DNA from: a virus
DNA: 47,795 nt
Reading direction: 5' to 3' (one strand)
IMG/VR virus record: IMGVR_UViG_3300034062_005671
Coordinates: 1-47,795 of that record
Part shown: piece after piece, positions 17,301 to 25,252 of the stretch
Numbering within the stretch: the stretch's first letter is position 1
Layout: the number at the start of each line of letters is the position of its first letter
Position numbers and translations under genes: made by a program
Notes under the pieces: generated by a model
What the model was told of the DNA's origin: nothing
The model's database searches: none
Seen by the model: the letters and a program-made list of their open reading frames with translations, nothing else

Positions 17301-19359
17301 GAGTTAAATTATTTTCAGAAGCAAATGTGACTTTAATTTTATTAGTACCTTCAAAATATTTGGTTTTTAAATTAAAAATATTGATTCGTTCACCAATAGG
17401 TATTGTTTGTTTCTGTATTGACGAATACAATGGAACGGCACCTTTAGCACATTTAAATGATAATGGATTTGATGGGTCTAAATTATTTGTTGCAATTGCA
17501 AGTGGTATAGTATTAACCCAATTTGAATTTGCAAATTGTTGACTAAGTTTTGTAGTATAAAGTTCAGGATTTGAAACTTGAGTTAATAAACCTGAATCAG
17601 GTACTAAAACTGATTCTGAGTAGTTTAAATTTTCGGGTTGTGTTGAACCGCAATCACAAGCTTGACAATCGGGCCATGTTATCATCGGTAATTTTATAGT
17701 TCCGACTTTTTCAACTTTACGGAAAGGGAGCAATAAAATCGCCCAAGGTGGAAGGTTTCTTAAAACTTTATTTTTTAATACATTATTAACTAAAAATGCA
17801 ACTAAACTAAATATAATAATAAACGGAACACCTATATATTGAATAACCGTAAATAATATTGAAAATAAAAAATATAAAAAATCAAAGTTCCTAAACCCTT
17901 CGTTAACAGGAAATTTATTTATAGTGTTTTCACAATCATTATCGTCAATTTCTTTAATACCAACAAATCTACCTCTACCACCATTTTTGAATTGGTCAAT
18001 AAGTCCTGAAACCGTGTACACTCTATTGTACTGAAATTCATAAAACGTGTCGTCACAATTAACCGCAGCATCAATATTTGTATAACCTGACCAATCCAAA
18101 CCAAAATAATAAGAACCCGCCAATCGTTTTTGGATAGTTGAACTTGAAGAATAGTTTGGGTCGTTGTCTACGTTAGTTGTCCATCCGTATTCTCTAACAT
18201 TTGGGACTAAATAATACGGTCTTCTAACTTGTTCTGTTAATGTTGCAGGTTGAGCCCATTTAATTTTAAATCGGTACTTACTTTTTGTGGGTATACCTAT
18301 TGTTGGGTCATTAGATACTATTTTTTCACCAAATTCATTGGTGATATAATAATCCAAATTCATAGGTAGCTCGGTCAACCAAACTCCGTCACCGTCAATA
18401 ATATTACCCGATTGCGCTAAACTATATTGTTCTAAGACTGGATATCCCTGACTATCTTGGTCAATAGTTTGTCTAATTGCTAATATCTGTCCAGGACCTG
18501 TTTGTAAATCACATAGGTTACCAAAATTATCTTTTGGTCTAGCGCTTTGTCTAATTCTGAAACTATCTGCGGTCGAATATATTGACCCCATAAACACAGA
18601 TGTTGGTTGTATATCAATATTTGCCTCATCACGTAAATCAAAATCAACTCGGTTTATTGCAATATCACAAATGGTTGGGTCTCCCCATAATGGAGATACC
18701 TCAACAGTCTTCACTAAATTGATTATCTGTGGTAAAGAATTTAAATCATTTGAACTTCTAAATGTATTACCAGCAACTTGAGCATCGGTGGCTAGTCCCA
18801 TTCTTATTAAATCTTGAGGTGTTAATGAGAACTCACCTATATCAGATAAATCAACATCCATAACTATAGTTTGGTTACCTAATGGAACCCCCATAATCAT
18901 GTAGTCACCACTTTCGTTGGTCTTTGCGGTTAATTTATAATATCTATCAAAAATCTCAACCGCGGTGGCCCCTGTTAGTACGTCAAGTCTTGACGGTAAA
19001 GTACCCGTAGCTGCGTGTGTTGAAAATGATTTTTCATAAGGTAATAAGTTGTACCTGTATCCATCTTCATTTTTATCTTCGGGTGATTTATATGGATAGA
19101 TACTTGAGATTATTGGGTTGGATTCGTCAATAGGTAAAATTGGTATAAAAATAGATACTCGGGCATTTGGTAATCCAAATCCATTGTTGGCAGTAACCCT
19201 ACCAACAAGAACACCATAATCCGCACAGTTTCTATTATAAACATCCTCCTGTTGAATTTTTAAAGATAGAATCTCTAGTTGTTCAAACTCTTGGTCTAAC
19301 TGTACATTAATTGTTTTAGTGATACCTAACTCGGTTCTTATTCTATATGATTGACCCAT
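14386..19359 (-). CDS. Giant baseplate-block protein with CarboxypepD-like domain and membrane hairpin
   Basis: The 1657-residue product has at least three visible parts. Residues about 48-175 look like a carboxypeptidase regulatory-like (CarboxypepD_reg) Ig fold: VLVGRVTANNGFGLPNARVS followed later by TNESGDYMIMGVPLG. Residues 492-545 are strongly hydrophobic, with two or three predicted transmembrane helices (FDFLYFLFSILFTVIQYIG, VPFIIIFSLVAFLVNNVL, NLPPWAILLLP) separated by a basic stretch. They are followed at 565-570 by CQACDC. The remaining 1000 or so residues are Ser/Thr/Asn-rich beta sequence with few charges. A membrane hairpin in the middle of a baseplate-operon protein is unusual; it might enter the host envelope during injection, or the protein may not be a virion component. 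It leads a transcription unit after a 92-base gap with a CTATTTATTAA motif. The function is unknown. Confidence 0.7.
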   Translation of the reverse strand: MGQSYRIRTELGITKTINVQLDQEFEQLEILSLKIQQEDVYNRNCADYGVLVGRVTANNGFGLPNARVSIFIPILPIDESNPIISSIYPYKSPEDKNEDGYRYNLLPYEKSFSTHAATGTLPSRLDVLTGATAVEIFDRYYKLTAKTNESGDYMIMGVPLGNQTIVMDVDLSDIGEFSLTPQDLIRMGLATDAQVAGNTFRSSNDLNSLPQIINLVKTVEVSPLWGDPTICDIAINRVDFDLRDEANIDIQPTSVFMGSIYSTADSFRIRQSARPKDNFGNLCDLQTGPGQILAIRQTIDQDSQGYPVLEQYSLAQSGNIIDGDGVWLTELPMNLDYYITNEFGEKIVSNDPTIGIPTKSKYRFKIKWAQPATLTEQVRRPYYLVPNVREYGWTTNVDNDPNYSSSSTIQKRLAGSYYFGLDWSGYTNIDAAVNCDDTFYEFQYNRVYTVSGLIDQFKNGGRGRFVGIKEIDDNDCENTINKFPVNEGFRNFDFLYFLFSILFTVIQYIGVPFIIIFSLVAFLVNNVLKNKVLRNLPPWAILLLPFRKVEKVGTIKLPMITWPDCQACDCGSTQPENLNYSESVLVPDSGLLTQVSNPELYTTKLSQQFANSNWVNTIPLAIATNNLDPSNPLSFKCAKGAVPLYSSIQKQTIPIGERINIFNLKTKYFEGTNKIKVTFASENNLTHHYDNTLTVLATQSFSAGTLLSFVNPDSTTDSNYLWSATTTAGSTVSGINGRLQTNEFTINVEYADPTNPLNGLTTLYTIPANTNVNCVSDITVDVTSLGTITYGDCVGDSNTFNAITLGVQTISNDDCINLGTLGGTATYTLINSGETCQRYVYPSDIEYYQVLTAITISTSTVNGVTVPFVENSANTGGFFQGVLQQTSIIENYTERFIPYPPNSRTLENTVNLTPTSYFDGFTEQVILILQRGVDPYSPKIPNKYSIGTLFGTNESDSNWTFTANTRLNVPIQKVPTGSQTFTPQHNVQNNIYFQSHFFTPGIVGSTTPGLQFSSYTTSNVGYYGALDGNSRAVIVPGATYSSSSFVNQTPLYSTVKGVSTKTTNVYYESAISVNDYDTSEDLSGGAITWGNPLQVYPANSSIPPTLQSYGQFGTVYFSPILYPSLTGLTQLNITGYSRNIMRTDRLPSSDFIDSENLRGSVSLLQQNLGFATYVYDGDNITYITPGYSTGASQVTPDIEGQVAGTNVLNTLGNCQNMVGLDCYQGDGTNFGVDTNCDSNTVVKQGCYVLIEKPLFGIADDIKAFSEWGYRFRFFYGLCRGVLSQTFTNNWVNGSLFTFPIQVDTFYDKQNKPLPPQFPKQLVYFDDKTNNFYYRSSPFLSGTTSGRFIGRPTDFLQNPSNERNLLFPTTIINLGVKDAVYKEIDLEASSSAYIMNNLNPTSYSDTSDLVNLFVISRISNKTFLQQLPIRLDNSLNMLFSRPDKKVDGDLVQSMSINSEFGVIPFSPEYYVSNGDPGDPVVILGPATAATMGIFFSSTTEDLQNKDYVTPGVINFRPNPTANAITYPYGIKSQYVPFYQWELKQQFQGVVNIFGSQDNNWKTNQSSDLNSTGIFGYNYQSLSRRNQNPPSYFIGANNTNDIYQRGYIFNVNSNGGYSYTMGGVPSSKFLVGAPFHFYFGIKKGNSALDKFKTKYSLSE

Positions 19360-19371
19360 TAATCTCTTTAG

Positions 19372-19382
19372 TTAATAAATAG
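19372..19382 (-). promoter_or_regulatory. CTATTTATTAA motif before the 1657-residue gene
   Basis: The minus strand reads CTATTTATTAA 12 bases before the ATG at 19359, in the 92-base gap after the gp6-like gene. An identical 11-mer precedes the 1680-residue gene at 44098-44108. The rest of this gap (to 19451) is plain AT-rich sequence with no hairpin that I can see. Confidence 0.45.
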
Positions 19383-19451
19383 TTTATGTGGTATTTTTAA
19401 AGTTTACGCACACAATTAAATAATAACTTAAAGAAAAAATAAATAAACTTG

Positions 19452-21290
19452 TTAAGAGAAAGTAATTGATTGGAAGTTCTTAACTGACACTCTGATGTCT
19501 TTACCAGGATATCTGATTTGATAAACTTGTGATGGTTGTGCAAATATTGTATCATCAACAGGTGCAATCAATTTTACTTCAGGGTCGGCATACTCCATTG
19601 AAGTTTCCGCTGAAGAGTATTGTCCTCCAACTTCATTGAACACCTCTAATCCTGCAACAGTTAATACTCCGTTAGTGTTTTGAATAATACTTCTTATCTC
19701 TGACAGATATACGTTCTGACCTAACTGTCTTGTTTGTGGGTTAAAGTATGCAGAAACTTTATCAATCACACTTGAAATAACCTGTCCTGAGTTTTGAGCC
19801 GAATCCAAAACAATTGAAACATCAACACTCAAGTCAATAACCTCAGCACTGAATATCGATATGTAGTCATTCATCATACGATAATTTGATAGGTAGTTGG
19901 CAATATTTTGTCTCAAAGTATTTGAAACAATATTTGTTAATTTACCTGATGTATCGTATGATAAAATTTGAATTAAAATTTTGTTGTCGTTTTCTGTAAT
20001 TGAAACTTTGGCAGGTGCCCCAAACTGAGCTGGCATGTTTCTAATAATTGATTCATAATCCTGTACTGTAACCGCTCTCTTTTGAGCCGCAAAGTTAAAC
20101 GATACATAGTTTCTAATTTCTTCTAATGATGGTATACCCGCACCACCAACCGCTGCCGTTACGTTAACGCATCGTAATGAGTTGATTACTGCAGAGTTTG
20201 TTGTTTCAGATGGACCATTAACAAAGAATGAAACTGTACCAATTTGATTAATAACATTCGTACCTAAGTTTGTTGCTAATCCACCACCAACTCTATATTG
20301 TATAAACAAAGTAGAATTAGGTGTTAATGTAGAACCTAATGAAAAATTGTTTGAATATTTCTGCAATTCTAATGTAGTACCTAAAGTTGTGAACTGATTC
20401 AATTGGTCTTGAGCAGTATTTGTACCACCACCAAATGTCATTTTTTTAAACCCTTCAGGTGTGTATTCAGTAATAAACCTATCTTGTGTTTGAATATACC
20501 TACCTACTTTAATACCAGGTTGGTCAGATACTTTTGTTGGGTCTTCAATAAAGACTCTATCTTCGGCTAAAGCATCTACCTCATACCACCTATTCTCAAC
20601 ACCTAAAAATTCTGCGGTAGTTGGTATGTTAGTATATTGAGTTCCATTCTTTAATAAAACACTTGTTATACCTAACACATTTTTTTCAGGTAAAAACAAC
20701 TCAAAGAATGGTTTAACATCATTTGCTCCAATAACTCTCTTGAATACTTTTGTGATACCATTTACAACAATTTCTCTTTTTGTAATTGTGTAGTTAACCA
20801 ACACGTTATTTGAATTAAAGTTTGGTATTTTAATTCTATTTGGGAAACCTTGAGCATTGTACGGTGACGCAAAATCAATGTCATAAACATTTTCAAATAC
20901 AACACCAGCTCCAACAACTTGAGAACCTCTTTGTAGTGTTCCCAAATATCTTTCATCTTCTTTATCCCCAAATGCTGGAACTGTAACTGAAAAATCAACT
21001 AAAGCAACTGAAGGTCTTTGACCTGGTAATTTTAACCCGTAGGTTCTGGCAATGTTATAAATTGATGACCTTTGTTGAGCATATTGTAATACAGTCTCTT
21101 GAACACTTCTATCAATGTTATAGTGTAAGTTATCTGCAATTGCTGCATTTAAATCAATGAAAACAGAAAATACCGAAGCGTCGTTAAAGTCTTGAATTAA
21201 ATCAGGGTAATACGTTCTAGTATAATTTAAGAGTTCAGTTCTAATTGACTGATAATCTCTTGTTGCGTACGATATTCTATTATTTGCCAT
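19452..21290 (-). CDS. gp6: Baseplate wedge protein, gp6/gpJ-like
   Basis: The 612-residue product is close to the length of T4 gp6 (660). It begins MANNRISYATRDYQSIRTEL, continues with PDLIQDFNDASVFSVFIDL and LHYNIDRSVQETVL, the usual N-terminal layout of baseplate J/gp6 proteins. The C-terminal half has the typical AVTVQDYESIIRNMP segment followed by the alpha/beta unit around AEVIDLSVDVSIVLDS and YLSEIRSIIQNTNGVL. These proteins dimerise in the wedge and form the inner ring of the baseplate that triggers sheath contraction. The gene follows gp25 by 5 bases, matching the conserved gp25-gpJ order of contractile tails. Assignment is by recognisable sequence pattern and order. Confidence 0.9.
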   Translation of the reverse strand: MANNRISYATRDYQSIRTELLNYTRTYYPDLIQDFNDASVFSVFIDLNAAIADNLHYNIDRSVQETVLQYAQQRSSIYNIARTYGLKLPGQRPSVALVDFSVTVPAFGDKEDERYLGTLQRGSQVVGAGVVFENVYDIDFASPYNAQGFPNRIKIPNFNSNNVLVNYTITKREIVVNGITKVFKRVIGANDVKPFFELFLPEKNVLGITSVLLKNGTQYTNIPTTAEFLGVENRWYEVDALAEDRVFIEDPTKVSDQPGIKVGRYIQTQDRFITEYTPEGFKKMTFGGGTNTAQDQLNQFTTLGTTLELQKYSNNFSLGSTLTPNSTLFIQYRVGGGLATNLGTNVINQIGTVSFFVNGPSETTNSAVINSLRCVNVTAAVGGAGIPSLEEIRNYVSFNFAAQKRAVTVQDYESIIRNMPAQFGAPAKVSITENDNKILIQILSYDTSGKLTNIVSNTLRQNIANYLSNYRMMNDYISIFSAEVIDLSVDVSIVLDSAQNSGQVISSVIDKVSAYFNPQTRQLGQNVYLSEIRSIIQNTNGVLTVAGLEVFNEVGGQYSSAETSMEYADPEVKLIAPVDDTIFAQPSQVYQIRYPGKDIRVSVKNFQSITFS

Positions 21291-21295
21291 TTATA

Positions 21296-21766
21296 TTAAA
21301 TATTGATAATCACAAAATCACTCTGACCAAATGTAGAACCATTGGTCGAATAATCTAATCTTATTTTTGCGGTATATTCTGACGTACCCTTACCAGGGAA
21401 TCGGTATACGGATGATTCACTTGTACCTAAAAGATTTTGACCTGTTGCAATGTCAACTTCTTCTTGGGCGTCCGCAGGAGTAATACTTAAACTATTAACC
21501 AATAAATTTGGCATGAATGTTTCAATAGCATCTCTTATGTCAGATTCAATGGCATTAAATGTAAGTCCGTCAAATGGTTCAAATAGAAACTCATAAAGTC
21601 TTGTTCCAAACTGAGGTAAGAAATATCGAGAACCTTTTCTTGTTAATAATAAATGTATTAAGTCGGCCTTAATCTCCTGAGATTCTAATTCAGTAAGTTC
21701 TAAGTAGTCACCTCGTCTAGAATCCCTAAAGGGAAAATTTATACCATAAGTAATTCCATCTGCCAT
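21296..21766 (-). CDS. gp25: Baseplate wedge protein, gp25 (GPW/gp25 family)
   Basis: The 156-residue product carries the gp25-family core: an N-terminal helix, ESQEIKADLIHLLLTRKGSR, then FLPQFGTRLYEFLFEP and a following helix IESDIRDAIETFMPN. gp25 joins wedges to the first sheath ring and is conserved across contractile systems, including the type VI secretion protein TssE. T4 gp25 is 132 residues; this one has a somewhat longer C-terminal beta segment. It sits first in the wedge block, 5 bases before the gp6-like gene, after the terminator that closes the nucleotide reductase gene. Confidence 0.92.
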   Translation of the reverse strand: MADGITYGINFPFRDSRRGDYLELTELESQEIKADLIHLLLTRKGSRYFLPQFGTRLYEFLFEPFDGLTFNAIESDIRDAIETFMPNLLVNSLSITPADAQEEVDIATGQNLLGTSESSVYRFPGKGTSEYTAKIRLDYSTNGSTFGQSDFVIINI

Positions 21767-21767
21767 A

Positions 21768-21779
21768 ACTATAAATATA
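21768..21779 (-). promoter_or_regulatory. TATATTTATAGT motif abutting gp25
   Basis: The minus strand reads TATATTTATAGT immediately before the ATG at 21766. The core matches the motif before the tail tube gene. It is too close to the ATG to be a -10 element for this start, which argues for caution about the promoter reading. Confidence 0.25.
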
Positions 21780-21810
21780 ATACTATCTATTTTTCTTTAA
21801 ATAGATTAAA

Positions 21811-21840
21811 AATGAAAAATCCCGAATGAATCGGGATTTT
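21811..21840 (-). terminator. Intrinsic terminator after nrdA
   Basis: A perfect 10-base stem (21816-21825 with 21831-21840, core TCCCGA/TCGGGA) and 5-base loop start 4 bases after the nrdA stop. On the minus strand it is followed by TTTTTCATTTTT. The A-tract on the other side would let it work in both directions. It separates the DNA metabolism block from the baseplate wedge block. Confidence 0.9.
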
Positions 21841-21844
21841 CAAA

Positions 21845-24271
21845 TTAGGAACTACATCCAAAACATTCAAAAGGACTATCTTCAGGTTTTTGAGTTAGTT
21901 CGTATATCTCAACTTTTGGTTGTACAATTTTGGTTTTAGGTTGTTGTATTTTTGATACATCAACCGCTAAGTGTTTAGCCCCTGTTGAAATTGCTTTAGT
22001 TCTAACATAATAACATAATGTCTTTAAACCTTTTTCCCATGAATGGAAGTGTGATGAGGTAATCTTAGACAATGTTGGGTTAGCCATATAGATATTCATT
22101 GATTGTGATTGGTCGATAAATGGTGCTCTGTCCGCCGCCATGTTAATCAATTCTCTTTGTGAAATCTCCCAAATTGTTTTGTATTTACTAATCAAGTGTT
22201 CAATACGTTTAACTTTCTTTGTATAGTTTTTATCCTCAGTATCAAGGTGATTATTAAAATTAATGTTTTGAACTGAACCTTCATTTAAAATGATTTCATT
22301 TTTCAAATCCTCACTCCAAATACCAATCTTTTCAAAGTCATTAATCAAATACTTGTTCACAATCATAATTTCACCACCAACAACTCGTCTGTTAAATAAC
22401 GCTGAGTGAGCTGGTTCTGTCATTTCAAATGAACCTGTAATCTTAGCTGAAGATGCCACAGGCATCTGAGCCGTGAATAATGAGTTACAAACACCGTAAG
22501 TTTTAACTTCTTCTTTTAAAGAATCCCAATTCCAAAGACCACTTAATCCTTCATAATCTAACCCCCACATATCAAATTGGAATACCCCTTTTGACATTGG
22601 TGAACCTTTAAAGTGAGCGTATGGTTTGTGTATCATTGTTTTACATAATTCCATACTTTCAGTGATTGCTGCAAAGTAGATAGTTTCAAAAATGTTTTTA
22701 TTCAATTTCTTAGCATCTTCAGATGTAAAGATGTAATCCATCAAATAGAATACGTCCGCTAAACCTTGAGTACCAATCGCAATTGCTCTTTGGTCCAATC
22801 CACCCTTTCTACCTTTTTCAGTTGAGTAACTGTTTATGTCGATAACTTTGTTAAGAGCTCTAACAACTTTTCTCACTTCACTATAAAGTAAGTTATAGTT
22901 AAACTCACCTTTCTCAATAAAGTTTTTCAATACCATCGAAGATAGTGTACAGATTGCCGTAGTTTCTTCATCGGTGTATTGGTAAATCTCATTACAAAGA
23001 TTTGATTGTTTAATCACCCCAATGTTTTGGTGGTTTGTTTTCTTGTTAGCATTATCTTTAGAACATAAGTAAGGAACACCAGTTTCAACTTGTGATTCGA
23101 TAATCTTAGTCCAAACATCTTGAGCCTTAACTTTTTTACCAAGACCTAACTCAACCGCTTGGTTGTAGTTTGCTTCGTATTCGTCACCATAACATTCTTG
23201 AAGTGGTTTTATACCCGCCTTAATAATGTCGTTAGGACAAAACAAATACCAATCAGAACTTTCCTTTACCGCTCTCATGAAGTTGTCAGGAATCCAAAGA
23301 GCTGTGAATAAATCTCTTGCTCTTAATTCTTCCGCACCTGTGTTCTTTTTAATATCTAACAAGTCCATAACATCTTTGTGCCATGGTTCGATGTAGATAG
23401 CAGCACTACCAGGTCGTCTTCCTTGTTGGTTAAAGAATCTTAACGACTCGTTAACTATTTTCAAATACTTCAACAATCCACCCGCAAATCCACCTGATGA
23501 ATTGATACGACTTTCTTTACTTCTGATGTTAGACATTGATAAACCAATACCTGCAGCGTCTGAAGAATAAGTTGAAATATCATTCAGTGTTTGTAATAAA
23601 CCATTACGTGAATCTGAGTTATTATAATGTAAAACACAAGACGCTAATTGAGGGACTTTGGTTCCTGAATTAATAATTATTGGTGTCGCTGGTGAAATAA
23701 GTTGATTTGATAATGAATGGTAATATTCAACCGCTTCTTCAAATGAGTTTGTTACCCATAGAGCAACTCTCATGTACATGTGTTGTGGTCTTTCTATTAC
23801 TTTACCTTGTGGTGTTTTTAGTAAATACATTTCTTGTAATGAACGCCAAGCAAAGTAATCAAAGTTATAATCATTCTCATGATTAATAACCTCATCAATT
23901 TTGTCATGACCATAAGAGTCCATGATTTCAATTAACTTGTCATTGATTACACCAGTTGAATGTAACTCCATAATAGTCTCACAAAAACTATCATTAGTTT
24001 CTTTGTGGTACGCAGAAATTGCAACTGACGATGCTAATCTTGAATAGTCGTGGTGACTACCAGTATAAGCCGCAGCAATTTCGTAAACTAACTTATCCAA
24101 CTCTTTGGTTGTGATAAGTCCTTCAGTTGGGACTGATGTAATGACTTTGATGAAGATTTCATCAGAGTTTACGTTCAATCCTTTTGCCGCACGTTTAACT
24201 CGATTATAGATTTTTTGAGGATTAAATGATACGTCCTCACCGTTTCTTTTTTTAATTTTTAATGACATCAT
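21845..24271 (-). CDS. nrdA: Ribonucleoside-diphosphate reductase, class I large subunit
   Basis: This 808-residue protein reduces ribonucleotides to deoxyribonucleotides for phage DNA synthesis. Residues about 3-95 form an ATP-cone regulatory domain (LKIKKRNGEDVSFNPQKIY). Active-site residues are visible: redox Cys212 (QLASCVL), the N-x-C-x-E triad at Asn424, Cys426 and Glu428 (NLCNEIY), and the second redox cysteine Cys441 (AICTLSS). The C-terminus CFGCSS gives the CxxC pair needed for re-reduction by a thioredoxin or glutaredoxin; neither is in the window. Length and motifs indicate an intact enzyme. Two adjacent ATGs (24271 and 24268) could serve as start. It follows nrdB by 12 bases and ends at a strong terminator. 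Confidence 0.97.
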   Translation of the reverse strand: MMSLKIKKRNGEDVSFNPQKIYNRVKRAAKGLNVNSDEIFIKVITSVPTEGLITTKELDKLVYEIAAAYTGSHHDYSRLASSVAISAYHKETNDSFCETIMELHSTGVINDKLIEIMDSYGHDKIDEVINHENDYNFDYFAWRSLQEMYLLKTPQGKVIERPQHMYMRVALWVTNSFEEAVEYYHSLSNQLISPATPIIINSGTKVPQLASCVLHYNNSDSRNGLLQTLNDISTYSSDAAGIGLSMSNIRSKESRINSSGGFAGGLLKYLKIVNESLRFFNQQGRRPGSAAIYIEPWHKDVMDLLDIKKNTGAEELRARDLFTALWIPDNFMRAVKESSDWYLFCPNDIIKAGIKPLQECYGDEYEANYNQAVELGLGKKVKAQDVWTKIIESQVETGVPYLCSKDNANKKTNHQNIGVIKQSNLCNEIYQYTDEETTAICTLSSMVLKNFIEKGEFNYNLLYSEVRKVVRALNKVIDINSYSTEKGRKGGLDQRAIAIGTQGLADVFYLMDYIFTSEDAKKLNKNIFETIYFAAITESMELCKTMIHKPYAHFKGSPMSKGVFQFDMWGLDYEGLSGLWNWDSLKEEVKTYGVCNSLFTAQMPVASSAKITGSFEMTEPAHSALFNRRVVGGEIMIVNKYLINDFEKIGIWSEDLKNEIILNEGSVQNINFNNHLDTEDKNYTKKVKRIEHLISKYKTIWEISQRELINMAADRAPFIDQSQSMNIYMANPTLSKITSSHFHSWEKGLKTLCYYVRTKAISTGAKHLAVDVSKIQQPKTKIVQPKVEIYELTQKPEDSPFECFGCSS

Positions 24272-24283
24272 ATTGTTTTAATG

Positions 24284-25231
24284 TTAGAAATCTTCCTCAA
24301 AGGAGATTGTTTCATTTAATTTTGCTTTTTGATATTCAACCGTTCTTGACTCAAAGAAATTTCCTTTTGTCTCAACAGCAATTTGTTCCATAAATTTAAA
24401 TGGTTGTTCAACATTGAATTCTTTTTTACAACCCAACTTAACTAACAAACCATCAACAACGAACTCAAGATATTGTTTCATTAAGTTTGAGTTCATACCA
24501 ATTAAAGATACTGGTAATGATTCAGTGATAAATTCTTTTTCAATTTCTAATGCCGATAATAAAATTTCTCTAATTCTTTTTTCACTTGGTCTGTTTTCAA
24601 CGTGGTTGTTTAACAAGTGGATTGCAAAATCACAATGTAAGTTTTCATCTTTAAAGATTAAAGAATTGGCATTACACAAACCTTGCATGATACCTCTTGA
24701 TTTCAACCAAAAGATTGAACAGAATGAACCTGAGAAGAAGATACCTTCAACCGCCGCAAACGCAACCAATCTTTCTTGGAACGATGCTTTCTCAATCCAA
24801 TCCAAAGCCCATTTAGCTTTCTTTTGAACTGCTGGTAGATTGTCCAATGCGGTGAAACATAAATTCTTTTCTTCCTCATTTGAGATATAAGTGTCAATAA
24901 GAAGTGAATACATCAAGCTATGGATGTTCTCCATCATAAGCTGGAACCCGTAGAAAAATTTTGCTTCAGGGTATTGTACCTCACGATAAAAGTTTTCAGC
25001 CAAGTTTTCATTAACGATACCATCAGAAGCCGCGAAGAACGATAAAATGTTTTTAACAAAATATTGTTCGTTCTCAGATAGATTATTCCAATCTCTGATG
25101 TCATTAGTTAAATCTACTTCTTCAGCCGTCCACAATGCCGCTTGGTGCATTTTGTAGTATTCCCAAATATCATTGTGCTGGATTGGGAAGATAACAAACC
25201 TATTAGGGTTCTCTATTAATATTTTTTCCAT
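24284..25231 (-). CDS. nrdB: Ribonucleoside-diphosphate reductase, class I small subunit
   Basis: The 315-residue product is the radical-bearing beta subunit partner of the adjacent large subunit. All expected metal ligands can be found: Asp40 (AEEVD), Glu101 and His104 (MENIH), Glu162 (AAVEG), Glu196 and His199 (DENLHC). The radical tyrosine is Tyr108, four residues after His104, as in the standard tyrosyl-radical enzymes, so this looks like a class Ia/Ib-type beta rather than a Tyr-less type. The subunit order is B then A in transcription, opposite to T4. The leader is A-rich (about twenty bases of mostly A before the ATG) with no Shine-Dalgarno, in Bacteroidetes style. Confidence 0.97.
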   Translation of the reverse strand: MEKILIENPNRFVIFPIQHNDIWEYYKMHQAALWTAEEVDLTNDIRDWNNLSENEQYFVKNILSFFAASDGIVNENLAENFYREVQYPEAKFFYGFQLMMENIHSLMYSLLIDTYISNEEEKNLCFTALDNLPAVQKKAKWALDWIEKASFQERLVAFAAVEGIFFSGSFCSIFWLKSRGIMQGLCNANSLIFKDENLHCDFAIHLLNNHVENRPSEKRIREILLSALEIEKEFITESLPVSLIGMNSNLMKQYLEFVVDGLLVKLGCKKEFNVEQPFKFMEQIAVETKGNFFESRTVEYQKAKLNETISFEEDF

Positions 25232-25252
25232 AATTGTTTTTTGTGTTTTTTT

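Noticed and set aside
21769-21777. TATAAATA on the plus strand as a T4-type late promoter
   Set aside because: It would drive transcription to the right, antisense to all genes; the same bases fit the recurring minus-strand motif.
24414-24827. 137-codon plus-strand frame
   Set aside because: Lies wholly antisense to nrdB, whose metal ligands and length are intact; no family pattern in the plus-strand product.
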